From: Beijerinckiaceae bacterium
Lineage (GTDB): Bacteria > Pseudomonadota > Alphaproteobacteria > Rhizobiales > Beijerinckiaceae
NCBI GenBank assembly: GCA_027532775.1
Contig: JAPZTO010000011.1
Location: 1-64,000, forward strand
DNA: 64,000 bases
Reading direction: 5' to 3'
The notes under the pieces are model-generated. The model saw only the letters and a program-made list of their open reading frames with translations. It had not been told where the DNA came from and made no database searches. Within the stretch, counting starts at the first letter, position 1; the number at the start of each line of letters is the position of its first letter. The position numbers and the translations under genes are program-made. Below are positions 16,955-25,126 of the stretch, in pieces.

Positions 16955-17872
16955 TCAGAACCGGTACGACAGGCCAAGCCCGCCGCTGGTGTAGTTGTAG
17001 CGGCTGTTTGCCACCCATGTCTGGATGCGCGCATTCAGCTCCCAGTTGGCCGTGACGCGATAACGCGCGCCGATCTGCAGCGTCACCCAGCTGGGATCGA
17101 GCTTCGGCTCGTTGCCAGCCACCTTCTGCGACATGACAAGGTTGAACACTGTGCCGGCCCAGACATTGAACCGGTCGGTGACAGCATAATTCACTGTGCC
17201 GCCGATCATGCCGAGGTTGGCCCCCCAGCGCGCCGAGGGTGGGTTGTTGCCGGGGTCATAGCTGGCGAAGTTGCGGGCGGCGAGAACGGTTGTATCGAGC
17301 GTGAACAGGAACCGGCCCATCGCATAGCTGCCGCTGGCAAAGGCCCCGATGCGATGCGTGCGCCCGTCGGAACCGATCCGCGCCGCCGCGATGTTGGTGA
17401 AGCCATAGGAGCTGTCGCCCCGGCCAATGCCGCCCAGCACGCCGAAGCGCAGGAAGGGCAGCGGCGCGATGCCCACCATGGCGTCGACGCCGTAGGATTC
17501 GGTGCGGCTGTCCACCGGCAGGTTGAACGCCGCGATGTTCGAGCGGCTTTCATGCCGGGTGTAGCTGGTGTTGATGGCGGCAAACCCCATCGTGCCCATG
17601 CCGAAGCTGACGCCGAGCGTGGGCGTGTAGCTCTTGTCGGTATGAGTCGTGGCGCTCCGCTTGCGGCGGGTATCGCCGTAGATGAGCCCGGTGCTCACCA
17701 CGAGATTGTTGATGAAGCCGAAATTCCGGCCCCCGCCACCGAAGCCTGGCACCGGCTGGACATTCGCCAACTTCGGCAAACCCGCATTGCGCGGATGCGT
17801 TTGCGCATCCACTGACGCCACCGGCAGCACAAAAACGCCCGCAGTTAACACGAAACCGAGCGCACCGCGCAT
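16955..17872 (-). CDS. Putative outer-membrane beta-barrel protein, paralogue 2
   Basis: A 305-aa homologue of the protein at 11689-12603. It has a signal peptide (MRGALGFVLTAGVFVLPVAS, cleavage after VDAQ), then GLPKLANVQPVPGFGGG, a glycine-rich linker, and alternating strands ending LGLSYRF. Shared landmarks with paralogue 1 include FGMGTMGFAAI and VGIAPLPFLRFGVLGGIG. The frame is open to 18004, but the ATG at 17872 gives the proper signal peptide and has AAGGGG upstream. The lipoprotein gene follows 14 bases downstream. An IS6/MITE cluster lies directly upstream, so the original promoter may be altered. Confidence 0.8.
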   Translation of the reverse strand: MRGALGFVLTAGVFVLPVASVDAQTHPRNAGLPKLANVQPVPGFGGGGRNFGFINNLVVSTGLIYGDTRRKRSATTHTDKSYTPTLGVSFGMGTMGFAAINTSYTRHESRSNIAAFNLPVDSRTESYGVDAMVGIAPLPFLRFGVLGGIGRGDSSYGFTNIAAARIGSDGRTHRIGAFASGSYAMGRFLFTLDTTVLAARNFASYDPGNNPPSARWGANLGMIGGTVNYAVTDRFNVWAGTVFNLVMSQKVAGNEPKLDPSWVTLQIGARYRVTANWELNARIQTWVANSRYNYTSGGLGLSYRF

Positions 17873-18044
17873 GAGAGCCAGCCCCTTAACCCATTGAGCA
17901 TCCGTTACGTTATCCGGACGCGCCCGATTATTTTTTGCTTTGCTTGAAACCCGTATCCACCACATCATGGCCGAGCAAGCGCGGGAATGGACTAGTCCAT
18001 GCAATCAAGAGTGACGCTGCCTCCAAGTTTGGTGCTGTCGGTGC

Positions 18045-18188
18045 GGTGCTGTCAGACTGGCACTGTCAGAGGAAAACTTGCGACCCAAACTTCGCCACAC
18101 CCATCGCTATCGATTGGGCACAGAGTATCGCGCTTTGAGGGAAAACCCTTCAGAAGATGGCAAAGCGCTGGCGACCGGGCGAGCAAAA
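18045..18188. mobile_element. IS6 left-end stub and truncated MITE-like element, copy 5
   Basis: A 14-bp IS6 left end (GGTGCTGTCAGACT) is followed from 18059 by a MITE-like element that starts GGCACTGTCAGAGGAAAAC. It is cut after about 130 bp by the left end of the intact IS6 copy at 18189, so that IS6 copy inserted into, or recombined with, this MITE. Confidence 0.75.
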
Positions 18189-19010
18189 GGTGCTGTCAGA
18201 CTAACCAAAAAAAGTCTCGGAAAGCACCCTACCCCGGCATGGATCAGGCCGCGCAAAGTTGACGCCATTCATTGAGAGCGGCGGTGCGGCGTTCCTTGAA
18301 TGCTGGTCTGGATGAGAGGTGTCGTTCCTGGCTGAAGTGATTGTGGATCGAGCCGTGGACTGCGGCAAACTTCTGCAGACTTCGCATCTGCCTAAAGCGG
18401 AGCATCGCCCGTTCTCGTCGTCGGAATGGCTGGTGAGAATTCTCGACGCGATTGTTCAGCCAGCGGCCAACCTGGCGCTTGTCGATAGCGCCCAAACTCT
18501 TGAGCGCGGCGCCGTATGAGGCCAATCGATCCGTGACGATCGTCTCGGTCGGGCCATGCATGCGCAGCGATTTCCTGAGGAACTTCAACGCTGCCTTCTT
18601 GTCGCGGCGCTTCGTGACGAAGCTCTCGAGCACCTCGCCCTCGTGGTCGACAGCTCGCCAGAGGTAGTGCTTCACACCGTTGATCTTCACGAAGACCTCG
18701 TCGAGGTGCCAGCGCCGATGCCGGAAATTCCGCATCGCCTGGACCCGACTCCGGCGGATCTCCGCCGCGAAAATCGTCCCGAAGCGGTTCCACCAGAACC
18801 GCACCGTCTCATGCGTGATGTCGATCCCCCGCTCGTGCAGAAGGTCCTCGACGTTCCGGAGCGACAGCGGATACCGGACATACATCATCACTGCGAGGCG
18901 GATGATCTCGGGGCTGGTCTTGAAGTAGCGGAAAATGCGGGCGCTGCTCATGCCATCGAGGGTAGCCGCACCTGCTCCGGCGGCAACCCGATTTTTAATC
19001 TGACACTGCC
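18189..19010 (-). mobile_element. IS6-family insertion sequence, intact copy A (822 bp)
   Basis: Ends are GGTGCTGTCAGACTAACC at the left and TTTTTAATCTGACACTGCC at the right. It carries one complete transposase gene. The flanks show no 8-bp target duplication: a MITE-like element lies on the left and marC-derived sequence on the right. Confidence 0.9.
18244..18951 (-). CDS. IS6-family transposase, copy A
   Basis: A full-length 235-aa DDE transposase. The N-terminal helix-turn-helix region (LRNVEDLLHERGIDITHETV) precedes the catalytic core with Asp84 (WHLDEVFVKING), Asp141 (ETIVTDRLASYG) and Glu170 (NNRVENSHQP), followed by the R-rich segment FRRRERAMLRF. Length matches the family norm of about 235 residues. 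The frame remains open upstream into the marC remnant, so a longer fusion can be read, but the ATG at 18951 is where all copies align. IS6 elements move by cointegrate formation, which explains the many one-ended pieces in this region. Confidence 0.95.
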   Translation of the reverse strand: MSSARIFRYFKTSPEIIRLAVMMYVRYPLSLRNVEDLLHERGIDITHETVRFWWNRFGTIFAAEIRRSRVQAMRNFRHRRWHLDEVFVKINGVKHYLWRAVDHEGEVLESFVTKRRDKKAALKFLRKSLRMHGPTETIVTDRLASYGAALKSLGAIDKRQVGRWLNNRVENSHQPFRRRERAMLRFRQMRSLQKFAAVHGSIHNHFSQERHLSSRPAFKERRTAALNEWRQLCAA

Positions 19011-19490
19011 CGCGCATGAACCATTGGGCTGAAAACATTGCCAGCAGGTTTGCCAGCATGATGCCGACCATGACGGCCAGAATGGCCAACCGGTCCACCA
19101 TTTCAGGGAAGTAACTGGCAAACAGGATCAGAATGGCGACACCCATCGGCGTGACGATTCCCGGAATCGCAATGGGCGCCAGCGCGAGAGCCTCGCTTGC
19201 TGGTTGAGCAGCGCTCGATTGCGGCGAACCCGAGCCAAAGATGTTCCGCAGGGCCGTCAGCGTCAGGATGACGCCGGACGCGATGATCAAGGAGGAACGC
19301 GACGTGCCAGCCGATTGCATGATCGCTGCTCCAACAAATACCGCAACCGCCAAGGCAAGAGTGGCAAAGATCGCCGCACGAACCGCGATTGTCTTTTGAA
19401 GCCTTGCGTCAGCACCCGCTGTTGATTTCGCAAAAAGGGGCAGCAGGCCAATCGGTCCCATCATGCTGAAGAGGAGCGAAGCCAGAAGCG
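19011..19490 (-). pseudogene. marC: marC-like membrane protein gene fragment between two IS6 copies
   Basis: The minus strand encodes an internal part of a MarC/UPF0056 family membrane protein: LLASLLFSMMGPIGLLPLFA at the start, then several hydrophobic helices and the family motif APIAIPGIVTPMGVAILILF. Both ends are cut: the N-terminal codons by the left end of IS6 copy B at 19491, and the C-terminus by the right end of copy A at 19010, so no complete protein is possible. The two IS6 copies are in the same orientation, so this has the form of a pseudo-compound IS6 unit carrying a broken passenger. Confidence 0.88.
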
Positions 19491-20310
19491 GGTGCTGTCA
19501 GACAAACCAAAAAAGTCTCGGAAAGCGCCCTACCCCGACATGGATCAGGCCGCGCAGAGCTGACGCCACTCGGTGAGTGCGGCGGTTCGTCTTTCCTTGA
19601 ATGTTGGCCTGGATGAGAGGTGTCGTTCCTGGTTGAAGTGGTTGTGGATCGAGCCGTGCAAGGCGGCGAATTTTTGAAGACTTCGCATCCGCCGGAAGCG
19701 GAGCATCGCCCGCTCTCTTCGTCGAAACGGCTGGTGCGAATTCTCGGCCCGATTGTTCAACCAGCGGCCGACTTCGCGTTTATCGATGGCGCCCAAACTC
19801 TTGAGCGCGGCGCCGTATGAGGCCAATCGATCCGTGACGATCGTTTCGGTAGGGCCATGCAGGCGAAGCGATTTTCGCAAGAATTTCAACGCTGCCTTCT
19901 TGTCTCTACGTTTTGTGACGAAGCTCTCGAGCACTTCGCCCTCATGATCGACGGCGCGCCACAGGTAATGTTTCACCCCGTTGATCTTCACGAAAACCTC
20001 GTCGAGGTGCCAACGTCGATGCCGGAAACTCCGCATCGCCTGAACCCGGCTGCGCCGGATCTCGCCCGCGAAAATCGTTCCGAACCGGTTCCACCAGAAC
20101 CGCACCGTCTCATGGGTGATGTCGATGCCGCGCTCGTGCAGCAGGTCCTCGACGTTCCGTAGCGACAGCGGGTATCGGACATACATCATGACCGCCAGGC
20201 GGATGATCTCGGGGCTGGTCTTGAAGTAGCGGAAAATGCGGGCGTTGCTCATCCGGTCCGGCTAGCCGCCCTCCCCTTCAGCGGCAAGCCGATTTTCCTC
20301 TGACAGTGCC
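19491..20310 (-). mobile_element. IS6-family insertion sequence, intact copy B (820 bp)
   Basis: Ends are GGTGCTGTCAGACAAACC at the left and TTTTCCTCTGACAGTGCC at the right. It has one complete transposase gene in the same orientation as copy A. No target duplication is visible: the left flank is marC sequence and the right flank a MITE end. Confidence 0.92.
19545..20252 (-). CDS. IS6-family transposase, copy B
   Basis: A complete 235-aa DDE transposase, closely related to copy A. All catalytic landmarks are intact: WHLDEVFVKING, ETIVTDRLASYG, and NNRAENSHQP (alanine for valine before the catalytic glutamate, conservative). The start MSNARIFRYFK is used by most copies in the window, whereas copy A begins MSSARIF. 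Two sequence subtypes of this IS therefore coexist. Confidence 0.95.
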   Translation of the reverse strand: MSNARIFRYFKTSPEIIRLAVMMYVRYPLSLRNVEDLLHERGIDITHETVRFWWNRFGTIFAGEIRRSRVQAMRSFRHRRWHLDEVFVKINGVKHYLWRAVDHEGEVLESFVTKRRDKKAALKFLRKSLRLHGPTETIVTDRLASYGAALKSLGAIDKREVGRWLNNRAENSHQPFRRRERAMLRFRRMRSLQKFAALHGSIHNHFNQERHLSSRPTFKERRTAALTEWRQLCAA

Positions 20311-20403
20311 GAATTTTTTATCTGACAGTGCCAGCGCGACTCATCCGATCCGGCCAGCCGCCCTCCCCTTCAGCGGCAACCGGATTTTTAATCTGACACT
20401 GCC
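20311..20403 (-). mobile_element. MITE end plus IS6 right-end remnant
   Basis: 20311-20332 is the last 22 bp of a MITE-like element (TTTTTTATCTGACAGTGCC). 20333-20403 is an IS6 right end without any meaningful coding part, ending TTTAATCTGACACTGCC. Its last bases supply the stop codon of the LysR gene. Confidence 0.75.
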
Positions 20404-21332
20404 ATCAGTTCTGACAATCTCACAACGAGGTGATCGAATGTCGTACGCATCCTCGGGTTGCGTGGTAAATCATCATGAGCAACGATCCATAACGGAATGG
20501 TCGCGACAACCAGATCGGGAAGGATCGGGATGAGGTCCGGATCCCGGTTCGCGATACAGGCCAAGGCGGGCCCAATCCCTGCGCCGACACGCAAGGCCTC
20601 GTACTGCGCCGACATCGAGTCGGATCGAAACCGCACGTTCTTTTTGGTCAGGGCCAGTTTGTTGGCACTTGCAAAAGCAAGGGCACGATGCGCGTTCCCT
20701 TCGCCAATTATGACATGACCTTCGAGATCACCAGGTGTATTCGGTAGTGACGTTCCGACACGGTTGAAATAACGGCGACTGGCAAAGAGACCAACCGACA
20801 GCATTCCCAAGCGCCGCGCGATCAAATCATCCTGCTGGGGCGGGAACAGCCGGACTGCGATATCCGCTTCGCGGCGAAGCAGATTTTCAGACTGGTCATT
20901 GATGGAGAGTTCGACCTCCAAACCAGGATGTTCGACGAGCAACTCGGTCAAGATCGGCGGCAAAACACGCATTCCGAAAAAAACTGGTGCCGTAATGCGG
21001 ACGGTTCCGACCAGGTCCTGTGAACCACCCCCCATGGAAAGCGTGAAGGCCTCGATCGCATCATCAAGACCGGCGGCCTTCTCGTACAATTCAGTCGCTC
21101 TGGCGGTCGGGCGAAAACCCTCTCCTGTCCTTTCGAAAAGGATTTCTCCAATCCGGCTTTCAAGCTGACGAATGTGGCGGCCGATGGTCGGCTGAGTTGT
21201 TTTGAGGGCCTTTGCTGCCCGTGTCAGATTGCCGGTCCTGACAACGGCTGTGAAAGACCGAACCAAGAGCCAATCAACGGAGGAGAGTGAGTACCGGCCA
21301 GCGGTCGATCGTTTTGGCATGCATGCATGCAT
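20388..21332 (-). CDS. LysR-family transcriptional regulator, 3' end altered by an IS
   Basis: A 314-aa LysR regulator. The N-terminal helix-turn-helix is clear (LVRSFTAVVRTGNLTRAAKAL, then TQPTIGRHIRQLE; given as separate motifs), and a periplasmic-binding-like effector domain follows. The last codons (AVSD and the stop) are read from the terminal repeat of an IS6 remnant, so the natural C-terminus has been replaced after LSELM. The loss is small and activity is probable. It is transcribed divergently from the ABA4-like membrane operon at 21419, the usual arrangement for a LysR regulator and its target. The start codons lie in a (GCAT)4 repeat; ATG 21320 is an alternative. Confidence 0.9.
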   Translation of the reverse strand: MHACMPKRSTAGRYSLSSVDWLLVRSFTAVVRTGNLTRAAKALKTTQPTIGRHIRQLESRIGEILFERTGEGFRPTARATELYEKAAGLDDAIEAFTLSMGGGSQDLVGTVRITAPVFFGMRVLPPILTELLVEHPGLEVELSINDQSENLLRREADIAVRLFPPQQDDLIARRLGMLSVGLFASRRYFNRVGTSLPNTPGDLEGHVIIGEGNAHRALAFASANKLALTKKNVRFRSDSMSAQYEALRVGAGIGPALACIANRDPDLIPILPDLVVATIPLWIVAHDDLPRNPRMRTTFDHLVVRLSELMAVSD

Positions 21333-21334
21333 GC
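21317..21334. repeat. (GCAT)4 tetranucleotide repeat at the LysR start codon
   Basis: GCATGCATGCATGCATGC runs over the translation start of the LysR gene. Each unit carries an ATG on the minus strand. A change of repeat number would alter the distance between ribosome binding site and the last in-frame ATG. Confidence 0.7.
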
Positions 21335-21418
21335 TTCACATACAAATTTTGTCAAGTTTCAAACGAATTTGGTGCGGCTAGCATCCTCGGCATCTTCAGG
21401 GTCCGATGCGGAGTGCGC

Positions 21419-21874
21419 GTGATCACAAACTACCTCTTCGCGATTGCCGGTACGTTGATGATGTCAGGCTGGGCGCTCCTGATCATCAATGTCCTGACGC
21501 GACGCTTCGAGTTCCTTCGAAACTCGATCGCGAGGTTGCTGATTCCGCTTGTTCTTTCAGGGCTCTACACAGCACTGATGGTGGGCTTCTTTGTTCAGGG
21601 GCCCGGCGGCTATGGCAGCCTTCAGCAGGTCATGCTGCTCTTCACGACGGAAGAGATCGCTCTGGCCGGTTGGATCCACTACCTCGCCTTCGATCTCTTC
21701 ATGGGAACCTGGCTGGTTGAACAATCCCAACGGGATCGGGTGCCCAGCTTGGTCATGCTGCCTGTGCTTTTCTGCACATTGATGTTCGGCCCGTCAGGTC
21801 TGCTTGCCTATTACGCCATCCTTCCGCTTGTCCGCCCTGCGCATGCTCAGATCGGAGTTGTCCATCATGATTAG
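21419..21874 (+). CDS. ABA4-like (DUF4281) integral membrane protein
   Basis: A 151-aa membrane protein with four hydrophobic helices. The motif WIHYLAFDLFMGTWL and the later MFGPSGLLAYYAI are hallmarks of the DUF4281 family, whose plant member ABA4 takes part in neoxanthin formation; bacterial roles are unknown. I chose GTG at 21419 because GGAG lies 6 bases upstream and the protein then has the usual family length; an upstream frame to 21287 would overlap the LysR start. The stop overlaps the next gene by 8 bases. It is the first gene of a three-gene operon divergent from LysR. Confidence 0.82.
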   Translation: MITNYLFAIAGTLMMSGWALLIINVLTRRFEFLRNSIARLLIPLVLSGLYTALMVGFFVQGPGGYGSLQQVMLLFTTEEIALAGWIHYLAFDLFMGTWLVEQSQRDRVPSLVMLPVLFCTLMFGPSGLLAYYAILPLVRPAHAQIGVVHHD

Positions 21875-22697
21875 TCAATTGTTTGATCGTTCCGAGAGGC
21901 TATCAAAGCGGGTTATCGAGCGATTTGGGGCAGCATTTCCAGAGCGGAATCTGCGAGCTTGCGCTCTTTTCCTGCTGGTTCTCTGCCTGCCTCTCTTCAT
22001 CCTCATCCAAGGTGATGCTCGTACTGTCCATGGTGTTTCTGTCTGGCTGAAGCCGTTCAAGTTTTCGCTTTCGCTGGGAGTCATGCTCGGGACTTTGTCG
22101 TGGTCTTGGCATTGGCTCGCTGCGCGATCCAGGGATGGGTGGGTCGCCAGTATCCTCGTGCGGTTACTGATCGGAATGTCACTGTTTGAAGTTGGCTACA
22201 TCGCCAGTCGCGCGGCCGTGGGCGAAGACTCGCACTTCAATCTTGCAACGCCCTATTCGGCATTCATGTTCAGGTTGATGGGAATTGGTTCGGTCACGTT
22301 GGTGACCATCCTTTTGATCCTCGGAATCATGGTTCTGAAGTCGCAGTCAGCAACTCGGAATCCAGCGATGCGGCAGGCCGTTGGGCTTGGGCTTGTTTTC
22401 TCGGGTGTGATCGGGCTCGTCACGGGCGTGATCTTGGTTGCCAATGCCGGCGCCCTGGTTGGTACGCCGGAGAGCCAGGCCAACATCATTCCGCTTTTTG
22501 GATGGTCGCGAGATGTTGGCGATCTTCGCATCCCACACTTTCTCGGACTGCATGCGATGCAAATCTTGCCAATTGTGGCTTGGCTGACGAAATCGTCACC
22601 ACACCAGATCATGATCATCAACGTCGCCGCCATTTCCATTGCGGTGATGTCTGCTCTGGCGCTCACGCTCGCTGCACAGGGCTATGCGATCCTATGA
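21867..22697 (+). CDS. Multi-pass membrane protein of unknown function
   Basis: A 276-aa protein with seven or so membrane helices, the first at about residues 31-49 (ACALFLLVLCLPLFILI). A recurring feature is short polar loops with WLKPFKFSLSLG and LRIPHFLGLHAMQILPI; histidines near the membrane (HFLGLHAMQ) could bind a cofactor, but that is speculation. The ATG at 21867 overlaps the end of the ABA4-like gene (ATGATTAG), and its own stop overlaps the next start (ATGA). I do not recognise a named family. The operon context suggests an envelope role under LysR control. Confidence 0.8.
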   Translation: MISQLFDRSERLSKRVIERFGAAFPERNLRACALFLLVLCLPLFILIQGDARTVHGVSVWLKPFKFSLSLGVMLGTLSWSWHWLAARSRDGWVASILVRLLIGMSLFEVGYIASRAAVGEDSHFNLATPYSAFMFRLMGIGSVTLVTILLILGIMVLKSQSATRNPAMRQAVGLGLVFSGVIGLVTGVILVANAGALVGTPESQANIIPLFGWSRDVGDLRIPHFLGLHAMQILPIVAWLTKSSPHQIMIINVAAISIAVMSALALTLAAQGYAIL

Positions 22698-23113
22698 CCA
22701 ACAAAGGCAATGATTATGTATGGCATCGTGATGCCCGATCACCGGGAAAGATATTGGCGCTCGTCATCACTTGGGGGTTTCTCATTTTTGCAATATCTGC
22801 ATCAGCTGCATGGTGGCTATACCCACCGTTGATTTTCGCCGCCGCCGGCATGACGATCATTGTTTCCACAACCCGAGCATCGGGAATGGAAATCACCGAT
22901 TCTGTTCTCGTCTTTCACACGCCATCTGAGAGCAGACGTATTCAACTCTCTGGCATTGATCGGGTCCTTGTTCAAAAGTGGACCGACGCGCCGGATGTAA
23001 CAATCGTCCTCACGAATGGCGAAACACTCGATCTGCCGGCCATCGCGCGACCTCCGACGGCAACGCTGACCGAAGAATTTATGAAGCGTGGCGTGATTGT
23101 CAGGGTTGTCTGA
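22694..23113 (+). CDS. Small membrane protein with PH-like C-terminal half
   Basis: A 139-aa protein with two adjacent hydrophobic helices (ILALVITWGFLIFAIS, then WLYPPLIFAAAGMTIIV) followed by a soluble beta-rich domain (ITDSVLVFHTP, IQLSGIDRVLV, ETLDLPAIA). This topology resembles bacterial PH-domain membrane proteins. It starts four bases inside the preceding gene and completes the operon. No enzyme motif is present. Confidence 0.72.
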   Translation: MTNKGNDYVWHRDARSPGKILALVITWGFLIFAISASAAWWLYPPLIFAAAGMTIIVSTTRASGMEITDSVLVFHTPSESRRIQLSGIDRVLVQKWTDAPDVTIVLTNGETLDLPAIARPPTATLTEEFMKRGVIVRVV

Positions 23114-23312
23114 GAAGCCTCTTATCGTTGCCCTTGTGAACAAAACCCTTGTCCAACTGGAGTTGTTCCGGCCTTGCACAGCACCGAGATGAGCCCCCAC
23201 GGGCTCACAGCTTGACAAGTTTGCTACGCGTTCTCAATGCAGGCAACAATGCAGAGAGGGCCAGAAAATTCATCAATCAATTCAATTGGGCAGCTTAGAC
23301 AAACTTTGATAT

Positions 23313-23876
23313 CTAATTTCGTTCACGTTCAGAGTCCAAGTATTTTCTAAGTTCGGCCAGTACAGGAACGATCGCAAGAAGCTCTTGTGCCAATGCCGTC
23401 TGGCTCAACTCAAGGACAACTTGGTTTGCAATCTGGATACAGGATTCCCGCATCTCTCGGCCGGCGCTCGTCAAGAAGACGCGCTTCGCACGACGGTCAT
23501 GCTCATCCGCAGTGACGATGACGAAGCCGCGTTCTTCAAGACGATGGATCGTGTTGGTCATTGCGCCCTTTGCGACCTGGAATGCGCGGGCAATCCTGAC
23601 AGGTAGTACGCCATCCCCGACCCGAACAAGGTGGTTGAGGACACTGAATTGGGAAACTGTGAATCCATTCGGAAGTGCGCGCTCAAACTTGTTCCGCGCC
23701 AAATGTTCGATAATGCTAATCTCATTGAAGAGATCAAATAGCGTAGTCTTTCCAGAAACTGCAGACTGGACCTGCGGCCGCTGGATGCCTTGTTTGTCGG
23801 CAGCCAGACTTTTGCGTCGGCCTTGGGTGGCCGACGTCTGTCTTGGATCTTTCGGTTCCTGGCTTTTGACGCTCAT
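23313..23876 (-). CDS. MarR-family transcriptional regulator
   Basis: A 187-aa winged-helix regulator. After a 45-residue polar extension comes the MarR core: FTVSQFSVLNHLVRVGDG, the recognition region ARAFQVAKGAMTNTIHRLEERG, and the wing VTADEHDRRAKRVFLTSAGR (stated as separate motifs). The ATG at 23876 shares its A with the stop of the nitroreductase gene (TGATG), so it is the last gene of a three-gene operon. The palindromic operator at 26136-26180 in front of that operon is its probable site, giving negative autoregulation. The inducer is unknown; a nitro- or quinone-type compound would fit the enzyme. Confidence 0.92.
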   Translation of the reverse strand: MSVKSQEPKDPRQTSATQGRRKSLAADKQGIQRPQVQSAVSGKTTLFDLFNEISIIEHLARNKFERALPNGFTVSQFSVLNHLVRVGDGVLPVRIARAFQVAKGAMTNTIHRLEERGFVIVTADEHDRRAKRVFLTSAGREMRESCIQIANQVVLELSQTALAQELLAIVPVLAELRKYLDSERERN

Positions 23877-25036
23877 CAAGTCCTTAGTCGTGTTTCCAAT
23901 GGCCAACGCGGCGACGGAACGGCACGCGGTGCGTATCCGATCCGGCCCAACATTTGTATGCGTCCCTTCCTGGCGTCGAGCAAGTCGTGAACTTCATCCA
24001 ACAATTGATACATTTCCGGATATTCCTGAAGCGTAGCGCTTTGCGGATGTAGTCCCAAGCCCATGCTTGTGGCCATAAGGTTGAGGCGCACCCAGTCGCG
24101 ACCAGCTGCCAACTGGGAAACCCGACGATTATCTGGCGTTACCAGCCAAACGAAAGCAGGCGTCGCCCGAACCGGTGCTTCAGTGACCGCAAGGAATTGT
24201 TTGAAAACCGGCGTATCCGGAGAGGCCATCGCGCCCCTGGTCAAAATGCCTTGCACCACAAGCGCTTCCAGTTCAGGCGCATCGAGAGAAATGCCGTCTG
24301 GGTTCGCCGTGACTTCTGCCCGCCCGAGGCGCATCAGGTTTACACTCTCCATGTGGGGATCGTGAGTCATGGCTTCCATCTTGAATGCAGCCCACACGAG
24401 GTCTCGGAGCTTAGCAGTAAGCTTGGGCTCTGACGAAGAGAAGACCTGCCCTGGGGCAAGACTGGCCGAACGTACGGACGCGAGGACTCCCTCGTCTACA
24501 GCCCGGGTCATGTCAAATGGACCGCGATTGGTGCGCCGCGCCAGGACATGTTGAAACAGGGGGTCTGCTTTGATCAGTGGATTCTTTCGGAAGATCACAT
24601 TCGCGATCGGGCGCTCGTCCAACCTGTTGCCCGGCTCACCTTGCGGAAATTCCGTAATCAACGCTTCGTACCCCAGCTTGGAAGCAGCCATTCGCAGGAG
24701 TTCCAGAAACGCGCCAAACCCGATTGTGATCTGACGATCTAACGGGTCAGTCGCGGGCAGCCTGCGTTCCAGTTCACAGCTCACGATCAGTTCCGCGTCT
24801 CCCTTCAAGTCGATAAGCCAGGGCTGGCGATTATGAGGGTTCGGCGCGAGAATGGCATAAGCGAGCGCTTGCAGGCGGGGGTCACTGCTCGTCGTTGCAT
24901 CCGGCGCATTCCATGCTGCACGCGGGTCCTTCCGGGTTTGGGCAATCAAACGGCTTCCTCCGCATGGCAGGGAAAACATGGCCAGGGCAATGGATCCCGA
25001 AGCGGTTGAGAGAAAGGATCTGCGTGAGATCGACAT
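23876..25036 (-). CDS. Tat-exported Acg-type nitroreductase-family protein
   Basis: A 386-aa protein with a twin-arginine signal (SRRSFLSTASGSIALAMFS) and a nitroreductase-like FMN-binding fold in the Acg family layout. APNPHNRQPW matches the FMN-contacting N-terminal motif, RRTNRGPFD the middle motif, and MATSMGLGLHPQS the C-terminal region. Acg proteins of mycobacteria bind FMN and may lack classical reductase activity, so catalysis here is not assured. The frame is open to 25120, but the ATG at 25036 puts the Tat motif at the N-terminus. It lies between an OmpV-like barrel gene and a MarR gene and is expected to act in the periplasm. Confidence 0.88.
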   Translation of the reverse strand: MSISRRSFLSTASGSIALAMFSLPCGGSRLIAQTRKDPRAAWNAPDATTSSDPRLQALAYAILAPNPHNRQPWLIDLKGDAELIVSCELERRLPATDPLDRQITIGFGAFLELLRMAASKLGYEALITEFPQGEPGNRLDERPIANVIFRKNPLIKADPLFQHVLARRTNRGPFDMTRAVDEGVLASVRSASLAPGQVFSSSEPKLTAKLRDLVWAAFKMEAMTHDPHMESVNLMRLGRAEVTANPDGISLDAPELEALVVQGILTRGAMASPDTPVFKQFLAVTEAPVRATPAFVWLVTPDNRRVSQLAAGRDWVRLNLMATSMGLGLHPQSATLQEYPEMYQLLDEVHDLLDARKGRIQMLGRIGYAPRAVPSPRWPLETRLRT

Positions 25037-25126
25037 TTTTGGGCTCCAGACATGAGGCTGCTGACTGCGTTCGCCTTGGCACTCCGGCGACGCAATGGCG
25101 GCGGGATGAAGGTTTCTCAATTGGAC

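Noticed and set aside
18244-19464. A 406-residue fusion of MarC and transposase as a real gene
   Set aside because: The fusion arises because the IS6 right end has no stop in that frame; both parts are independently recognisable and MarC is truncated at both ends.
18189-20310. 8-bp target duplications around the intact IS6 copies
   Set aside because: I compared the flanking 8 bases of copies A and B and of the copy at 9984; none match, so insertion sites cannot be dated this way.
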